Of a DNA stretch of 20,188 nucleotides, positions 1 to 6,067 are shown one piece after another (the first letter of the stretch is position 1; every line of letters begins with the position of its first letter). This DNA comes from Moraxellaceae bacterium (GTDB taxonomy: Bacteria > Pseudomonadota > Gammaproteobacteria > Pseudomonadales > Moraxellaceae): positions 1 to 20,188 of the forward strand of contig JAUXNL010000391.1 in assembly GCA_030684415.1 (NCBI GenBank), in the 5' to 3' direction. The position numbers and the translations under genes were made by a program. Under the pieces are notes generated by a model. That model ran no database searches. It was not told the origin of the DNA and saw nothing but the letters and a program-made list of their open reading frames with translations.

Positions 1-105
1 AGCGGCCTTGCCCTCGACAGTAGTGGGCGTGGAGGGGGGCGGCTTGCAGCCGGCGAGGGCCAAGGCGCCAACGGCTGCGGCAACAGCCATGAGCTTGAGT
101 TTCAT
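1..105 (-). CDS. Lipoprotein, N-terminal part only (cut by window edge)
   Basis: Reading leftward from an ATG at 105, the first 35 codons are open to the window edge. They encode a short basic N-terminus (MKLKL), a hydrophobic Ala/Leu/Val core and the lipobox LAGC, with the lipidated Cys at residue 20. A Lys/Pro/Thr-rich stretch follows, typical of the flexible tether after a lipobox. This shows an exported, lipid-anchored protein. Nothing visible identifies the mature domain. The C-terminal part lies outside the window, so no function is assigned. It lies 176 bases downstream of the DUF3299 gene on the same strand and may have its own promoter in that gap. Confidence 0.7.
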   Translation of the reverse strand, partial: MKLKLMAVAAAVGALALAGCKPPPSTPTTVEGKAA

Positions 106-212
106 AGACAGAGATCCTGATTGGGGGTAAGGCCGGAAAACAGGCGCAGAAAGTACACGTTCAGGGCCGGCGCCGCCACCCCCGGCGGGAGGATTCCCTG
201 CGCTGAGGGGGC

Positions 213-222
213 GGGGGGGGGG
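213..222. repeat. Ten-base G/C homopolymer in intergenic DNA
   Basis: Ten consecutive G on the plus strand (C on the coding strand) lie between the DUF3299 stop and the lipoprotein start at 105. The flanking gap is also GC-rich, with a short CCGCC/GGCGG inverted repeat nearby. I see no clear terminator with a T-run after the DUF3299 gene. Tracts of this length are prone to slippage, so length variation could affect the lipoprotein promoter; this is inference. Confidence 0.6.
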
Positions 223-281
223 CATAAGCGCAGGCGGCTGGTCGTGGGCCGGCGGCACCGCTTTCCGGGGCGTTCCCGGGC

Positions 282-893
282 TCAGCCTTGGGGCTTCATG
301 TACGGATCGATGCGCAAGCCCTGCATCGTGTACAGCGACTCCGCGATTTCGCTCTGCATGGTTTCCACTTTCAGCGTGCCGCTGATCCAGAACGGCTCGT
401 AGAGCGCGGCGGTATCGAAGCCTTTGGGGTAGCGCACAAAGATGATCTGGTTGGGCGGTGGGGGCGGCACATGGATGCAGGCGCCGAAGTAGGGCACCAG
501 GAAAAAGCTGATGATGGCGCCCTTGGCGTTGTAGTCGATGGGCACGATATAGCCGGGGATGCGCACGGATTTGTTGTGCCATGTGCGCACAGGGTTGTAG
601 ACCGGCGTGCTGCGCTGGTTTTCCAGCACATTGAAGACATCGTCGCCGGTGAGCGGGCCGCTCCCGCCCATGGCGCTACCCCCCAACGGCGAGCTGCGTG
701 GCCGGTCCGGGCCTTTGCCATGGTCAATCGAGGCGGGGTTGACGAGTTTGGCGCGCTCGCTGTCCGGCACCAGTTGTGGCCAGCCCAGTGTGACGATGCT
801 GGAGCCCGCTTTGCCAACAGGCTTCGCCGCGCTTTTGTCTGCCGCTTGCACGGCGGGGGCCAGCAGTAGCAAACAGAACAGGATTCTTTTCAT
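282..893 (-). CDS. DUF3299-family secreted protein, last gene of the ZrgA/ABC cluster
   Basis: A 203-residue protein with a classical signal peptide (MKRILFCLLLLAPAVQA, cleavage near residue 17). The conserved core carries the DUF3299 hallmark: an 'IPGYIVP' strand at 112-118, then PYFGACIHVPPPPPNQ at 134-149 with Cys139 and His141 as likely functional residues. Family members are periplasmic or lipid-anchored proteins found beside MacB/FtsX-type ABC transporters; their biochemical role is not established to my knowledge. It follows the permease gene on the same strand after a 125-base gap, so it is probably co-transcribed but not translationally coupled. A Gly/Ser/Pro-rich segment (residues 58-82) sits between the signal peptide and the core. 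The Cys/His pair would suit a metal-related role given the His-rich neighbour, which is inference. Confidence 0.85.
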   Translation of the reverse strand: MKRILFCLLLLAPAVQAADKSAAKPVGKAGSSIVTLGWPQLVPDSERAKLVNPASIDHGKGPDRPRSSPLGGSAMGGSGPLTGDDVFNVLENQRSTPVYNPVRTWHNKSVRIPGYIVPIDYNAKGAIISFFLVPYFGACIHVPPPPPNQIIFVRYPKGFDTAALYEPFWISGTLKVETMQSEIAESLYTMQGLRIDPYMKPQG

Positions 894-1018
894 GGACGCC
901 CCGATGTTTGTGGTGATGCTTCTGATGTGTTGATGGCGGTGATGATGTTGTTGCGCTTGCTACGGTGCGCGTCATGGCGATTGTCGATGACGGGGCGTTT
1001 CCCAAGGCCTATCCAGCG

Positions 1019-2317
1019 TCATACACGCGGTGTCAGCCCATCGACGAGCAGGTTGCGGTAGGCCCGCAGTGCCGGCAACAGGCCGCTGACAAAGGCGGCC
1101 AGCACCACGGCGGCCAGAATCAGCCACTCGTTGGGGGCCGGCCAGCGCAAACCGATAAAGAGCCCGAACTCGCTGGCCAGCCAAGGGCGCAGACCCAGCA
1201 ACAGGGCATGGAACAGCAGCAATCCGGTAGCCACACCGGCCAGGCCGACCAAGCCACTTTCCAGCATGAGCAGGCTGAAAATATGACGCGGCCGGGCCCC
1301 CACAGCGCGCAGGATGGCCAGCTCGCGCCGGCGCTCATTCAGGCTGGTAAGCATGACGGCAAGCAGGCCGAGCAGGCCGGCCCCGACCACACAGGCCGAG
1401 ACCAGCAGCAGGATACGTTCCATCAGCGCAAAGCTTTGCCACAGCTCCGCCAGCGCCACGCCGGGCAGAATCGCGGAGAGCGGTTCCTGTGGGTAGGTGT
1501 TGAGGCCGCGCTGCAGCGAGAACACGGCGAGCCGCGATTTCAGACCCACAAACGCCGCGGTAATGCTGGTGGGCGTGAGGTTCATTCTTTCGATGGTGTC
1601 CGCATCCAGACCGGGGCCAAGGGGCGGGGCGCCGTTCTGCCAGTCCACATGCAGCGCCTCCATGCCGGCAAGCGTGATGTGCAGGGTGCGATCCACGGGC
1701 GTGCCGGTGGGCTCAAGAATGCCGGTGAGGGTAAACGGCCGGTCGCTGTGGTCGCTGAGGGCGTTTTCAGCAATACCATGGCTGAGCACCAATGTGTCGC
1801 CAATCGAGTAGCCCAGCTTTCGCGCGACTTCACTGCCCGCGACCACATCGTAAATGCCGCTGAAGTGGCCGGCAGGCTCAGTGTCTGTAGTGCCGGTTTT
1901 GGGGCGAGCCGTGCTGGCGAATACCAGCGGACGGTTGTCGCCGGTGCGGTAATGCGCGAAATAACTGTTGTCGGTGGCCAGCACGCGATAGCCGCGATGC
2001 GAATCGCCGAGCGATACCGGAATGGCCCAAGCCACTTGCGGATGTCCGCGCAGTTTTTCAAACGTGCCCCAAGAAAAATTGCCGGTGGCCTCGCCCAGCC
2101 GGAACACTGAGTAGAGCAGCAACTGCGAGCTGCCGCCGCGTGCGCCAACAATCATGTCCACGCCACTGACGGTTTGCGCGAAGCTGCTGCGTGACTCATG
2201 GCGCACGCGCTCCACGGTCAGCAGCAAGGCAACGCTGACGGCAATCGCGAACACGGTCAGGCCCACACTCAGGCGACGGTTCCACAGGCTTTTCAGCGCC
2301 AGTTGCCACAGACTCAT
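1019..2317 (-). CDS. ABC transporter permease, FtsX/MacB type
   Basis: A 432-residue permease of the FtsX/MacB topology. One N-terminal membrane helix (about 16-38) is followed by a large extracytoplasmic domain (about 40-295). Three C-terminal helices lie at about 303-325, 345-373 and 399-420. The segment ERRRELAILRAVGA at 328-341 is the characteristic cytoplasmic coupling motif of FtsX-domain permeases. Its ATG overlaps the end of the ATPase gene by four bases (ATGA), indicating translational coupling and a shared complex. Such permeases usually do not form classical import channels. They work as mechanotransmitters or extract lipoproteins and other substrates, so a direct zinc-pore role should not be assumed. 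In this cluster it presumably serves the His-rich protein or the DUF3299 protein. Confidence 0.9.
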   Translation of the reverse strand: MSLWQLALKSLWNRRLSVGLTVFAIAVSVALLLTVERVRHESRSSFAQTVSGVDMIVGARGGSSQLLLYSVFRLGEATGNFSWGTFEKLRGHPQVAWAIPVSLGDSHRGYRVLATDNSYFAHYRTGDNRPLVFASTARPKTGTTDTEPAGHFSGIYDVVAGSEVARKLGYSIGDTLVLSHGIAENALSDHSDRPFTLTGILEPTGTPVDRTLHITLAGMEALHVDWQNGAPPLGPGLDADTIERMNLTPTSITAAFVGLKSRLAVFSLQRGLNTYPQEPLSAILPGVALAELWQSFALMERILLLVSACVVGAGLLGLLAVMLTSLNERRRELAILRAVGARPRHIFSLLMLESGLVGLAGVATGLLLFHALLLGLRPWLASEFGLFIGLRWPAPNEWLILAAVVLAAFVSGLLPALRAYRNLLVDGLTPRV

Positions 2318-3015
2318 GCATGCGCTCCCGCTGGGTGCAGGGCCGCACGGTTGATGTCGGCCAGTGCCACCACCCGATCAAATCGCGAGGCCAGGCGCAA
2401 ATCGTGGCTGACAAACAGCAGGGCGGTGCCGTGCTGGTCGCACTCGCCAAAGAGCAGATCCAGAAAGGCTTGCTGTGTATCGGCATCGAGCGCCGAGGTG
2501 GGCTCGTCGGCAATCACCAGCGGTGGCCGGCCGATGAGCGCGCGGGCCACGGCCACACGCTGCTGCTGGCCGATGCTCAAGGTGTCGGCGCGTGCCGGCC
2601 AGAGACGCGGCGGCAGTTTCAGATCGGTGAGCAGGCGGCCGGCTTCGTCGCTGGCCGCTGCCGTGAGGCGCTGCCGGCGCGGTGCAGAAAAGCGCAGCGG
2701 CAGCAGCACGTTGTCCATGGCCGAGAGATAGGGCAGCAAATTGAATTGCTGGAAGACAAAACCGAGCTGGTCGGCACGCCAGCGGTCACGCGCCGAGGCT
2801 TTCAGGGCGGCGAGGTCGGTGCCGTCCAGTGTCAGCGTGCCGCTGTGTGGTGTGACGACGCCGGCAATCAGTGCCAGTAGCGTGCTTTTGCCGGTGCCCG
2901 ACGGCCCGTGCAAAAACACGCGTTCCGCCGGCGCCAGAGCAAAGCGCGGAATGTCGAGCAGCGCCGGCTGGCCGGGCCAGCCATAGCGGATGTTGTCGAG
3001 TGCCAGCAGGCTCAT
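2314..3015 (-). CDS. ABC transporter ATP-binding protein (LolD/MacB type)
   Basis: A 233-residue ATPase with the full motif set. Walker A is GPSGTGKST at 37-45, the Q-loop is VFQQ at 87-90, and the signature is LSIGQQQRVA at 146-155. Walker B is LVIADEP at 166-172 and the switch His is H204. Size and motif style match the MacB/LolD group that pairs with FtsX-type permeases, which is the next gene. I chose the ATG at 3015 because it overlaps the upstream TAA by one base (TAATG) and begins directly with the family's N-terminal strand. It ends by overlapping the permease start by four bases. The three genes are thus tightly coupled. The protein drives the permease by ATP hydrolysis at the cytoplasmic face. 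Confidence 0.93.
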   Translation of the reverse strand: MSLLALDNIRYGWPGQPALLDIPRFALAPAERVFLHGPSGTGKSTLLALIAGVVTPHSGTLTLDGTDLAALKASARDRWRADQLGFVFQQFNLLPYLSAMDNVLLPLRFSAPRRQRLTAAASDEAGRLLTDLKLPPRLWPARADTLSIGQQQRVAVARALIGRPPLVIADEPTSALDADTQQAFLDLLFGECDQHGTALLFVSHDLRLASRFDRVVALADINRAALHPAGAHA

Positions 3016-3602
3016 TACTGGCGCAGCTCCGCACGCGGGCGGGCCGGCGTCAGTGTGGTGCTGCCTTGGCCGCCCGGCAGCAGGTACTCCACATTCAGGG
3101 TCTTGAGGCGGGGAAAAGCGCGGAAGAGGGCGCTGGCATCCAGCGAGCGCAGCTTGCCCGGCGTGGCGCACTCAAAACGGTAGCGGGCATCGAAGTCGCG
3201 GTGTTCTTGGTGGCCACCTCCCGCAAAGGGATTGTCGACCTTGGTGTCCGTCGCTTTGCAGCCAGCCTCGGTATTGAACTGCAGGGGCTTTTGTTTCAGG
3301 TTCACTAGCGCCATCAGGATGCGTTGCTGGTGATCGGCCGTGCGCGGTGCATGCTCAAAGCCGGTGATGCTCTCGGCGGGCGCCTCCAGTGCGGCTTCCA
3401 GTTGCTGTTTGTCCAGCGCCAGCGTTAGCAAGGCCTTGCCGTGCACATGCGCCTTATGACTGTGTGCCGGGTCGTGTGAATGGCCCTTGGCCGTGGTGTG
3501 CTTGCTGGAGTTGGCCGGCGCAGGTTTGGTGGTGTTGGCCAAGACGGAGGAGGTGGTAAGCAAGCAGCCCAGTGTCAGCAAGGGCATGAACAGGCGGGTC
3601 AT
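3015..3602 (-). CDS. zrgA: ZrgA-like (DUF2796) histidine-rich periplasmic protein
   Basis: A 195-residue exported protein. The start at 3602 is set by a strong Shine-Dalgarno (AGAAGGAG, 7 bases upstream) and a signal peptide ending near SSVLA (residue 22). A His-rich cluster follows (His 35, 41, 43, 47, 49, 52, 54), running into the family sequence HVHGKALLTLALD. A second, smaller His patch (His131, His134) lies in a Gly-rich loop, and Cys115/Cys145 could form a disulfide. DUF2796 proteins include Vibrio ZrgA, part of a second zinc-uptake system encoded with ABC genes. The same partner set is present here. Zinc binding is therefore well supported, and uptake itself is inferred. No obvious AT-rich Zur-type palindrome is visible upstream. 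In-frame codons continue upstream to about 4010, but that part is low-complexity and unlike the family. Confidence 0.87.
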   Translation of the reverse strand: MTRLFMPLLTLGCLLTTSSVLANTTKPAPANSSKHTTAKGHSHDPAHSHKAHVHGKALLTLALDKQQLEAALEAPAESITGFEHAPRTADHQQRILMALVNLKQKPLQFNTEAGCKATDTKVDNPFAGGGHQEHRDFDARYRFECATPGKLRSLDASALFRAFPRLKTLNVEYLLPGGQGSTTLTPARPRAELRQ

Positions 3603-3760
3603 GGCGGTTCTCCTTCTGGGGGCTGATTCGTGAGCCTTCTGGTAAGCCAAGGGCGGCACGGCGACTGCGCCCGAGTGTACGCAATCCCGGTCGGCTTCTG
3701 CTGCACGGCTTCGGACAAAATGTGTTTCGTTTGCGTTGACCGGCCTGTTGGCCGCGAAGG

Positions 3761-3834
3761 TTTGTCTGGGCTGTCTGGGGTGTGAGGTGTGAGGTGGGGG
3801 TGTGGAGGGGCGTGAGGTGAGGCCGGCTTGTGGA
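3761..3834 (-). promoter_or_regulatory. C-rich, G-poor tract in the presumed zrgA leader (rut-like)
   Basis: On the minus strand this stretch is dominated by CCTCAC, CACC and CCCC runs and has very little G. The plus strand shows the complementary GTGAGG/GTGTGAGG repeats. It lies 160-230 bases upstream of the zrgA start. C-over-G bubbles of this length are typical Rho-utilisation sites. If zrgA is transcribed from further upstream, this could be an attenuation point. On the plus strand the same tract has three runs of at least four G. The regulatory role is inferred. Confidence 0.3.
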
Positions 3835-3862
3835 GATGGCCTTGTGTGGTGCTTTCTGGTGC

Positions 3863-3885
3863 GGCTGACCGGGAGGCGGTCAGCC
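3863..3885. repeat. Perfect 9-bp inverted repeat, 5-base loop
   Basis: Arms GGCTGACCG (3863-3871) and CGGTCAGCC (3877-3885) flank the loop GGAGG. No T-run follows on either strand, so it is not a standard terminator. It lies just upstream of the C-rich tract in the zrgA leader direction. Confidence 0.75.
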
Positions 3886-3932
3886 TTGAGCGCCCGGCCC
3901 GGTATGACGAGAAGAAATGACCGGACGGGATG

Positions 3933-3949
3933 ACTCCCTGTCAGGGAGT
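3933..3949. repeat. 17-base palindrome, possible operator
   Basis: ACTCCCTG (3933-3940) and CAGGGAGT (3942-3949) are perfect inverted copies separated by a single T. A one-base loop cannot fold well as RNA, so the symmetry suits a dimeric DNA-binding protein better than a hairpin. It lies between the divergent zrgA and nadA genes. The binding protein is unknown. Confidence 0.5.
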
Positions 3950-4138
3950 TCCTGAATCGCCTCATGTTTGTCGCCTCATCGGCACTCATGTGAGTACCCC
4001 CCGTGGGCACTTAGATTGGCACCCCAGAGGGGTTTCCTGCTGGTCGAAGCGCGTCTAGTGTCTTTAACAAGTGCCGACGAGCCCTGCCTGGCAAGCAGGC
4101 CGGGTCATTCAGCCCTTTTGGGGGATGCCGCTGCATCA

Positions 4139-4183
4139 CCCGATTTTCGCCACCCCGGCGCAGGTGGCGCGGCGAAAGTCGGG
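4139..4183. repeat. 13-bp inverted repeat with 19-base loop
   Basis: CCCGATTTTCGCC (4139-4151) pairs with GGCGAAAGTCGGG (4171-4183). There is one non-Watson-Crick position, which reads as G-U in RNA on one strand. The loop can add an inner GCCACC/GGTGGC pairing that competes with the outer stem. No T-run follows on either strand. It could be a leader structure, a small-RNA hairpin or a dispersed palindromic repeat. Confidence 0.65.
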
Positions 4184-4378
4184 ATATCCACATATTCCTG
4201 ACAGCGGATAGCCTCCCTTATCCCGGTAGCGCTGGCACCGAGTGCTGAGCCAAGCGTGGTCTTCGCTGATGTGTTGGTATATGCCGTGTCAGCCGCAATG
4301 GCTCCCCCGGGGCCGGACCGTGTGATGCCCCGTGCTCTGAGTGAGGGGCAAAATGCACATGAAGCGCCAGCGGGCGGT

Positions 4379-4384
4379 TACAAT
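4379..4384 (+). promoter_or_regulatory. Possible -10 box of nadA (TACAAT)
   Basis: TACAAT matches the sigma-70 -10 consensus at five of six positions and lies 34 bases before the nadA ATG, a suitable distance. The upstream -35 is poor: the best match is TGCACA at 4354-4359, with a long 19-base spacer. The 6-bp inverted repeat 4326-4350 sits just upstream and could be an operator. This is tentative. Confidence 0.35.
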
Positions 4385-4417
4385 CACGGCCTCTTTTGTC
4401 CGCGTTGCGAGCCCGCC

Positions 4418-5503
4418 ATGAGCCATCTCATCGACAACCACGCCAAGCTCATCGTCCAGCAGCATCTGGATCATCTTCACGATCACGAAGATACGCTCTC
4501 TCCCGTGCAGAAAAGTGCGCTGCGCGAACGTATCAAGGCTTTGCTCAAGCGTGAAGACGCCGTGCTGGTGGCGCATTACTACGTCGATGCCGAGCTGCAG
4601 TCGCTGGCCGAGGAAACCGGCGGCTGTGTGTCCGACTCGCTGGAGATGGCGCGGTTCGGCAACCAGCATCCGGCTAAAACCATTGTGGTGGCCGGCGTGA
4701 AGTTCATGGGCGAGACCGCCAAGATTCTCAATCCCGAAAAGCGTGTGCTCATGCCAACGCTGGAAGCCACCTGCTCATTGGATATCGGTTGCCCGGCCGA
4801 TGAGTTCACGGCTTTTTGCGATGCGCATCCGGATTACAAGGTCGTGGTGTATGCCAACACGTCGGCCGCGGTGAAGGCTCGTGCCGACTGGGTAGTGACC
4901 TCAAGCTGCGCCGTCGATATCGTGCAGCATCTCGCAGACCAAGGCGAAAAAATCATCTGGGCGCCCGACAAATACCTCGGCGCCTATGTCGAAAAAGCCA
5001 CCGGTGCCGACATGCTGCTATGGGACGGCTCCTGCATCGTGCATGAAGAGTTCAAGGCGCGCGGCATTCTCGATTTGAAAAAGGTCTATCCGGATGCCGC
5101 CGTGCTCGTGCATCCGGAATCACCCGCCTCGGTGGTGGAGATTGCCGATGCCGTTGGTTCGACATCACAGCTGATTGCCGCGGCGAAAAACCTGCCGAAT
5201 CCACAGTTCATTGTCGCCACCGACAAAGGCATTTTCTACAAGATGCAGCAGGCGGCGCCCGGTAAGGAGTTCATCGAGGCGCCAACTGCAGGGTCTGGCG
5301 CCACCTGCCGTTCGTGCGCGCATTGTCCGTGGATGGCGATGAACGCGCTGGATAATCTGGCGCAAGTGCTCGAAACCGGCGGCCAGGAAATTCATGTCGA
5401 TCCGGCGCTTGGCCGCCAGGCCATCATCCCGCTACAGCGTATGCTGGATTTTACCCGGGAGATGAAACTGGCAGCGGATCGTGCCTTGAAAGGCAACGCC
5501 TGA
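4418..5503 (+). CDS. nadA: Quinolinate synthase A (NadA)
   Basis: A 361-residue enzyme that condenses iminoaspartate with dihydroxyacetone phosphate to quinolinate, the second step of de novo NAD synthesis, using an oxygen-sensitive [4Fe-4S] cluster. The three expected cluster ligands are visible: Cys119 (LEATCSLDIGC), Cys206 (LWDGSCIVHEEF) and Cys303 (CRSCAHCPWMAMN). They sit six residues after E. coli Cys113, 200 and 297. AHYYVDAELQ and ADWVVTSSCAV are also family sequences. The ATG at 4418 gives normal length. An upstream in-frame ATG at 4256 would add 54 unlike residues and was rejected. The ribosome site is weak. The stop overlaps the next gene's start by one base (TGATG). nadB, usually its partner, is not in the window. 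Confidence 0.96.
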   Translation: MSHLIDNHAKLIVQQHLDHLHDHEDTLSPVQKSALRERIKALLKREDAVLVAHYYVDAELQSLAEETGGCVSDSLEMARFGNQHPAKTIVVAGVKFMGETAKILNPEKRVLMPTLEATCSLDIGCPADEFTAFCDAHPDYKVVVYANTSAAVKARADWVVTSSCAVDIVQHLADQGEKIIWAPDKYLGAYVEKATGADMLLWDGSCIVHEEFKARGILDLKKVYPDAAVLVHPESPASVVEIADAVGSTSQLIAAAKNLPNPQFIVATDKGIFYKMQQAAPGKEFIEAPTAGSGATCRSCAHCPWMAMNALDNLAQVLETGGQEIHVDPALGRQAIIPLQRMLDFTREMKLAADRALKGNA

Positions 5504-5901
5504 TGGTGGCCCATACTCATATATTGCGTGTGCGTTACGGCGAATGCGATGCGCAGAAAGTCGTGTTCAATTCGCGCTATGGCGATTATGTCGATGTGGC
5601 TGTGCTGGAGTTCATGCGCGCGCTGCCCATGGGCGAGCGCTTCCTGAATGGTGAGCTCGATTACCAGTTGGTCAAGCAGACCACAGAATGGCGAGCACCC
5701 GCCCGCTTTGATGACCAACTCGCGATTACGGTAGCACCGGTAGCGCTCGGTAATACCTCGTTCACGCTCCGGGCGGATTTCCGCTTGGTTGGTGGTGATG
5801 AAGTCATCACGACATCCGAGACGGTGTATGTGTTGGTCAGTGGTGCAACACTCTCAAAAATGCCGCTGCCGGATGATGTGCGAGCCGCGTTGACCGTTTA
5901 A
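5503..5901 (+). CDS. Hotdog-fold acyl-CoA thioesterase (4HBT/YbgC-like)
   Basis: A 132-residue protein with the 4-hydroxybenzoyl-CoA thioesterase signature near the N-terminus: RYGECDAQKVVFNSRYGDY (11-29). Asp16 is in the catalytic position that precedes the VV(Y/F) strand in YbgC-type enzymes. The length is typical of single-domain hotdog thioesterases. The ATG overlaps the nadA stop by one base, so the two are translationally coupled. It hydrolyses an acyl-CoA of unknown chain type in the cytoplasm. It is distinct from the tol-linked ybgC at the window's right end, making two family members in 15 kb. No intrinsic terminator is clear before the convergent bepA gene. Confidence 0.87.
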   Translation: MVAHTHILRVRYGECDAQKVVFNSRYGDYVDVAVLEFMRALPMGERFLNGELDYQLVKQTTEWRAPARFDDQLAITVAPVALGNTSFTLRADFRLVGGDEVITTSETVYVLVSGATLSKMPLPDDVRAALTV

Positions 5902-6067
5902 GCGCTGTACCACCACGTCATGCGGCAGCTTGTAAAACGCTGCGCACGATGTTGCGGGCCGGATAGCCCTATCAAATTTCCGTTCAACTTGATCGGAAGA
6001 GTGTTGTGGCCACAAGTTGCGACGGTTGGCCCACCCGGTGGGTTATCCCCTTTTCGATGGGGGGATG

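Larger units (their letters stand above)
3603..4417. other. 815-base intergenic region between divergent zrgA and nadA
   Basis: No open frame here looks like a protein: candidates are short, Pro/Arg/His-rich and lack a good ribosome site. No tRNA T-loop or recognisable riboswitch core was found. The region contains a C-rich/G-poor tract on the minus strand (3761-3834), inverted repeats at 3863-3885, 3933-3949 and 4139-4183, and smaller hairpins (ACCCC-AGA-GGGGT at 4021-4033; TGCCCC/GGGGCA at 4326-4350). It ends in a plausible nadA promoter. It must hold the promoters of both flanking operons and could hide a small RNA, which sequence reading alone cannot show. Confidence 0.6.

Noticed and set aside
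965..2110. Open frame of 381 codons on the plus strand opposite the ABC permease
   Set aside because: Gln/Arg/Gly-rich translation without family features; the opposite strand encodes a clear FtsX-type permease.
3603..4010. N-terminal extension of ZrgA up to an ATG at 4010
   Set aside because: The 136 extra residues are Arg/Pro/Thr-rich and unlike the family; a strong Shine-Dalgarno and signal peptide place the start at 3602.
3968..4201. 77-codon plus-strand frame in the zrgA-nadA gap
   Set aside because: No ribosome site, low-complexity Pro/Arg/Ala/His translation, and it runs through a strong inverted repeat; better explained as non-coding.
6041..6067. ATCCCC/GGGGAT hairpin between the thioesterase and bepA stops as a terminator
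   Set aside because: Only 6 bp with a long loop and no T-run on either strand.
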